A stretch of 32,396 bases of DNA from MGBC108787 sp964430695 (lineage in GTDB: Bacteria; Bacillota_I; Bacilli_A; RF39; UBA660). The position numbers and the translations under genes are program-made. Of this stretch, positions 32,084 to 32,396 are shown piece after piece. The notes beneath the pieces are model-generated. The model did no database searches. It was not told the origin of the DNA and worked only from the letters and a program-made list of their open reading frames with translations. Position 1 is the first letter of the stretch; each line of letters begins with the position of its first letter. The stretch is taken from positions 1 through 32,396 of the forward strand of contig CAYSFO010000013.1 in the NCBI GenBank assembly GCA_964430695.1, written 5' to 3'.

Positions 32084-32396
32084 ATAAAATATTGAGCACT
32101 AAAAATTTAGTTAAAACTTTTTCTAATAATGGTGTAACACAAACAATAATAGATAATTTAGATTTAGAAATATATGAAAATGATTTTACAATAATAATGG
32201 GTTCTTCTGGTGCAGGTAAATCAACATTAATGTATAGTTTATCTGGAATGGATATGCCAACAAGTGGATCTATAATTTTTTGTGGTAAAGATATAACAAA
32301 AATGAATGCTGATAAATTAGCAATATTTAGAAGGAAAAATTGTGGATTTGTATTTCAACAAATTTATATGCTAGATAAAATGAGTTTATTAGATAA
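32080..32396 (+). CDS. ABC transporter ATP-binding protein, MacB/LolD type, cut by window end
   Basis: First 105 codons only. Walker A GSSGAGKST is seen at about residues 45-53, the Q-loop region at FVFQQIYMLDKMSLLD. The pattern LSTKNLVKTFSNNGVTQTIIDNLDLEIYENDFTIIMGSSGAGKST and SGMDMPTSGSIIFCGKDI match the MacB/LolD/FtsE-like group that works with FtsX-like permeases. Under TetR control, so a drug or peptide efflux function is likely; the permease is expected just beyond the window. Confidence 0.88.
   Translation, partial: MNKILSTKNLVKTFSNNGVTQTIIDNLDLEIYENDFTIIMGSSGAGKSTLMYSLSGMDMPTSGSIIFCGKDITKMNADKLAIFRRKNCGFVFQQIYMLDKMSLLD

Noticed and set aside
1..32396. CRISPR arrays, insertion sequences, prophage genes or rRNA
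   Set aside because: No spaced direct-repeat array, transposase, integrase, phage structural gene or rRNA sequence was seen on either strand.

Overview
The window is a stretch of an AT-rich, endospore-forming low-G+C Firmicute chromosome (Bacillota). The evidence is the sporulation genes gpr and spoIIP, a Bacillus-like gene order rpsT / gpr-spoIIP-yqxA-like ... lepA ... hemW, a T-box leader in front of a valS operon, single-chain glycyl-tRNA synthetase, A/G-rich ribosome binding sites and frequent TTG or GTG starts. TGA is used as a stop (spoIIP ends in TGA at 10684-10686, the TetR gene in TGA at 32081-32083), so this is not a TGA=Trp Mollicute. The species cannot be named from the sequence alone.

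Layout. 1-2250: the 3' part of glyS, a 480-base gap that looks like a structured non-coding RNA with its own promoter and terminator, an unknown soluble protein, then tRNA-Ile2(CAT) and tRNA-Leu(TAG). 2250-5005: a VanR/VanS-like two-component system followed by a membrane-anchored C39-like cysteine peptidase; 11-bp phased TTAAG repeats lie at the same distance from the -10 element in front of both the regulator and the peptidase, so the peptidase is a probable target. 5088-8793: unknown protein, mscL, miaA, a secreted transglutaminase-like protein and rpsT, separated by bidirectional terminators.

8870-18830: the sporulation and translation block. gpr has a near-perfect sigma-G type -10 element. 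It is followed by spoIIP, a yqxA-like gene, two genes carrying three copies of an unrecognised ~225-residue domain, lepA, a multi-HTH protein ending in a G10 tract, a small protein, hemW, a surface beta-domain protein and a TTG-started GDPD gene whose start lies inside a terminator. 18850-21314: a single large gene with a DUF2099 (methanogenesis marker 8-like) domain, divergent from a LysR regulator with a T-N11-A operator in between.

21464-28122: two surface proteins carrying three copies of another repeated domain, then a T-box riboswitch controlling an HD-domain hydrolase and valS. 28227-32396: accessory region with a coiled-coil membrane protein, two XRE regulators fused to membrane segments, a rhodanese lipoprotein, and a TetR regulator that appears to start at CTG, has a perfect operator palindrome at its promoter and overlaps an ABC-transporter ATPase cut off by the window end.

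The strongest leads for something undescribed are the structured RNA at about 809-1132, the VanRS-like/C39 regulon with its operator-terminator overlap, the DUF2099 fusion protein in a bacterium, and the two '2+1' duplicated-domain gene pairs.
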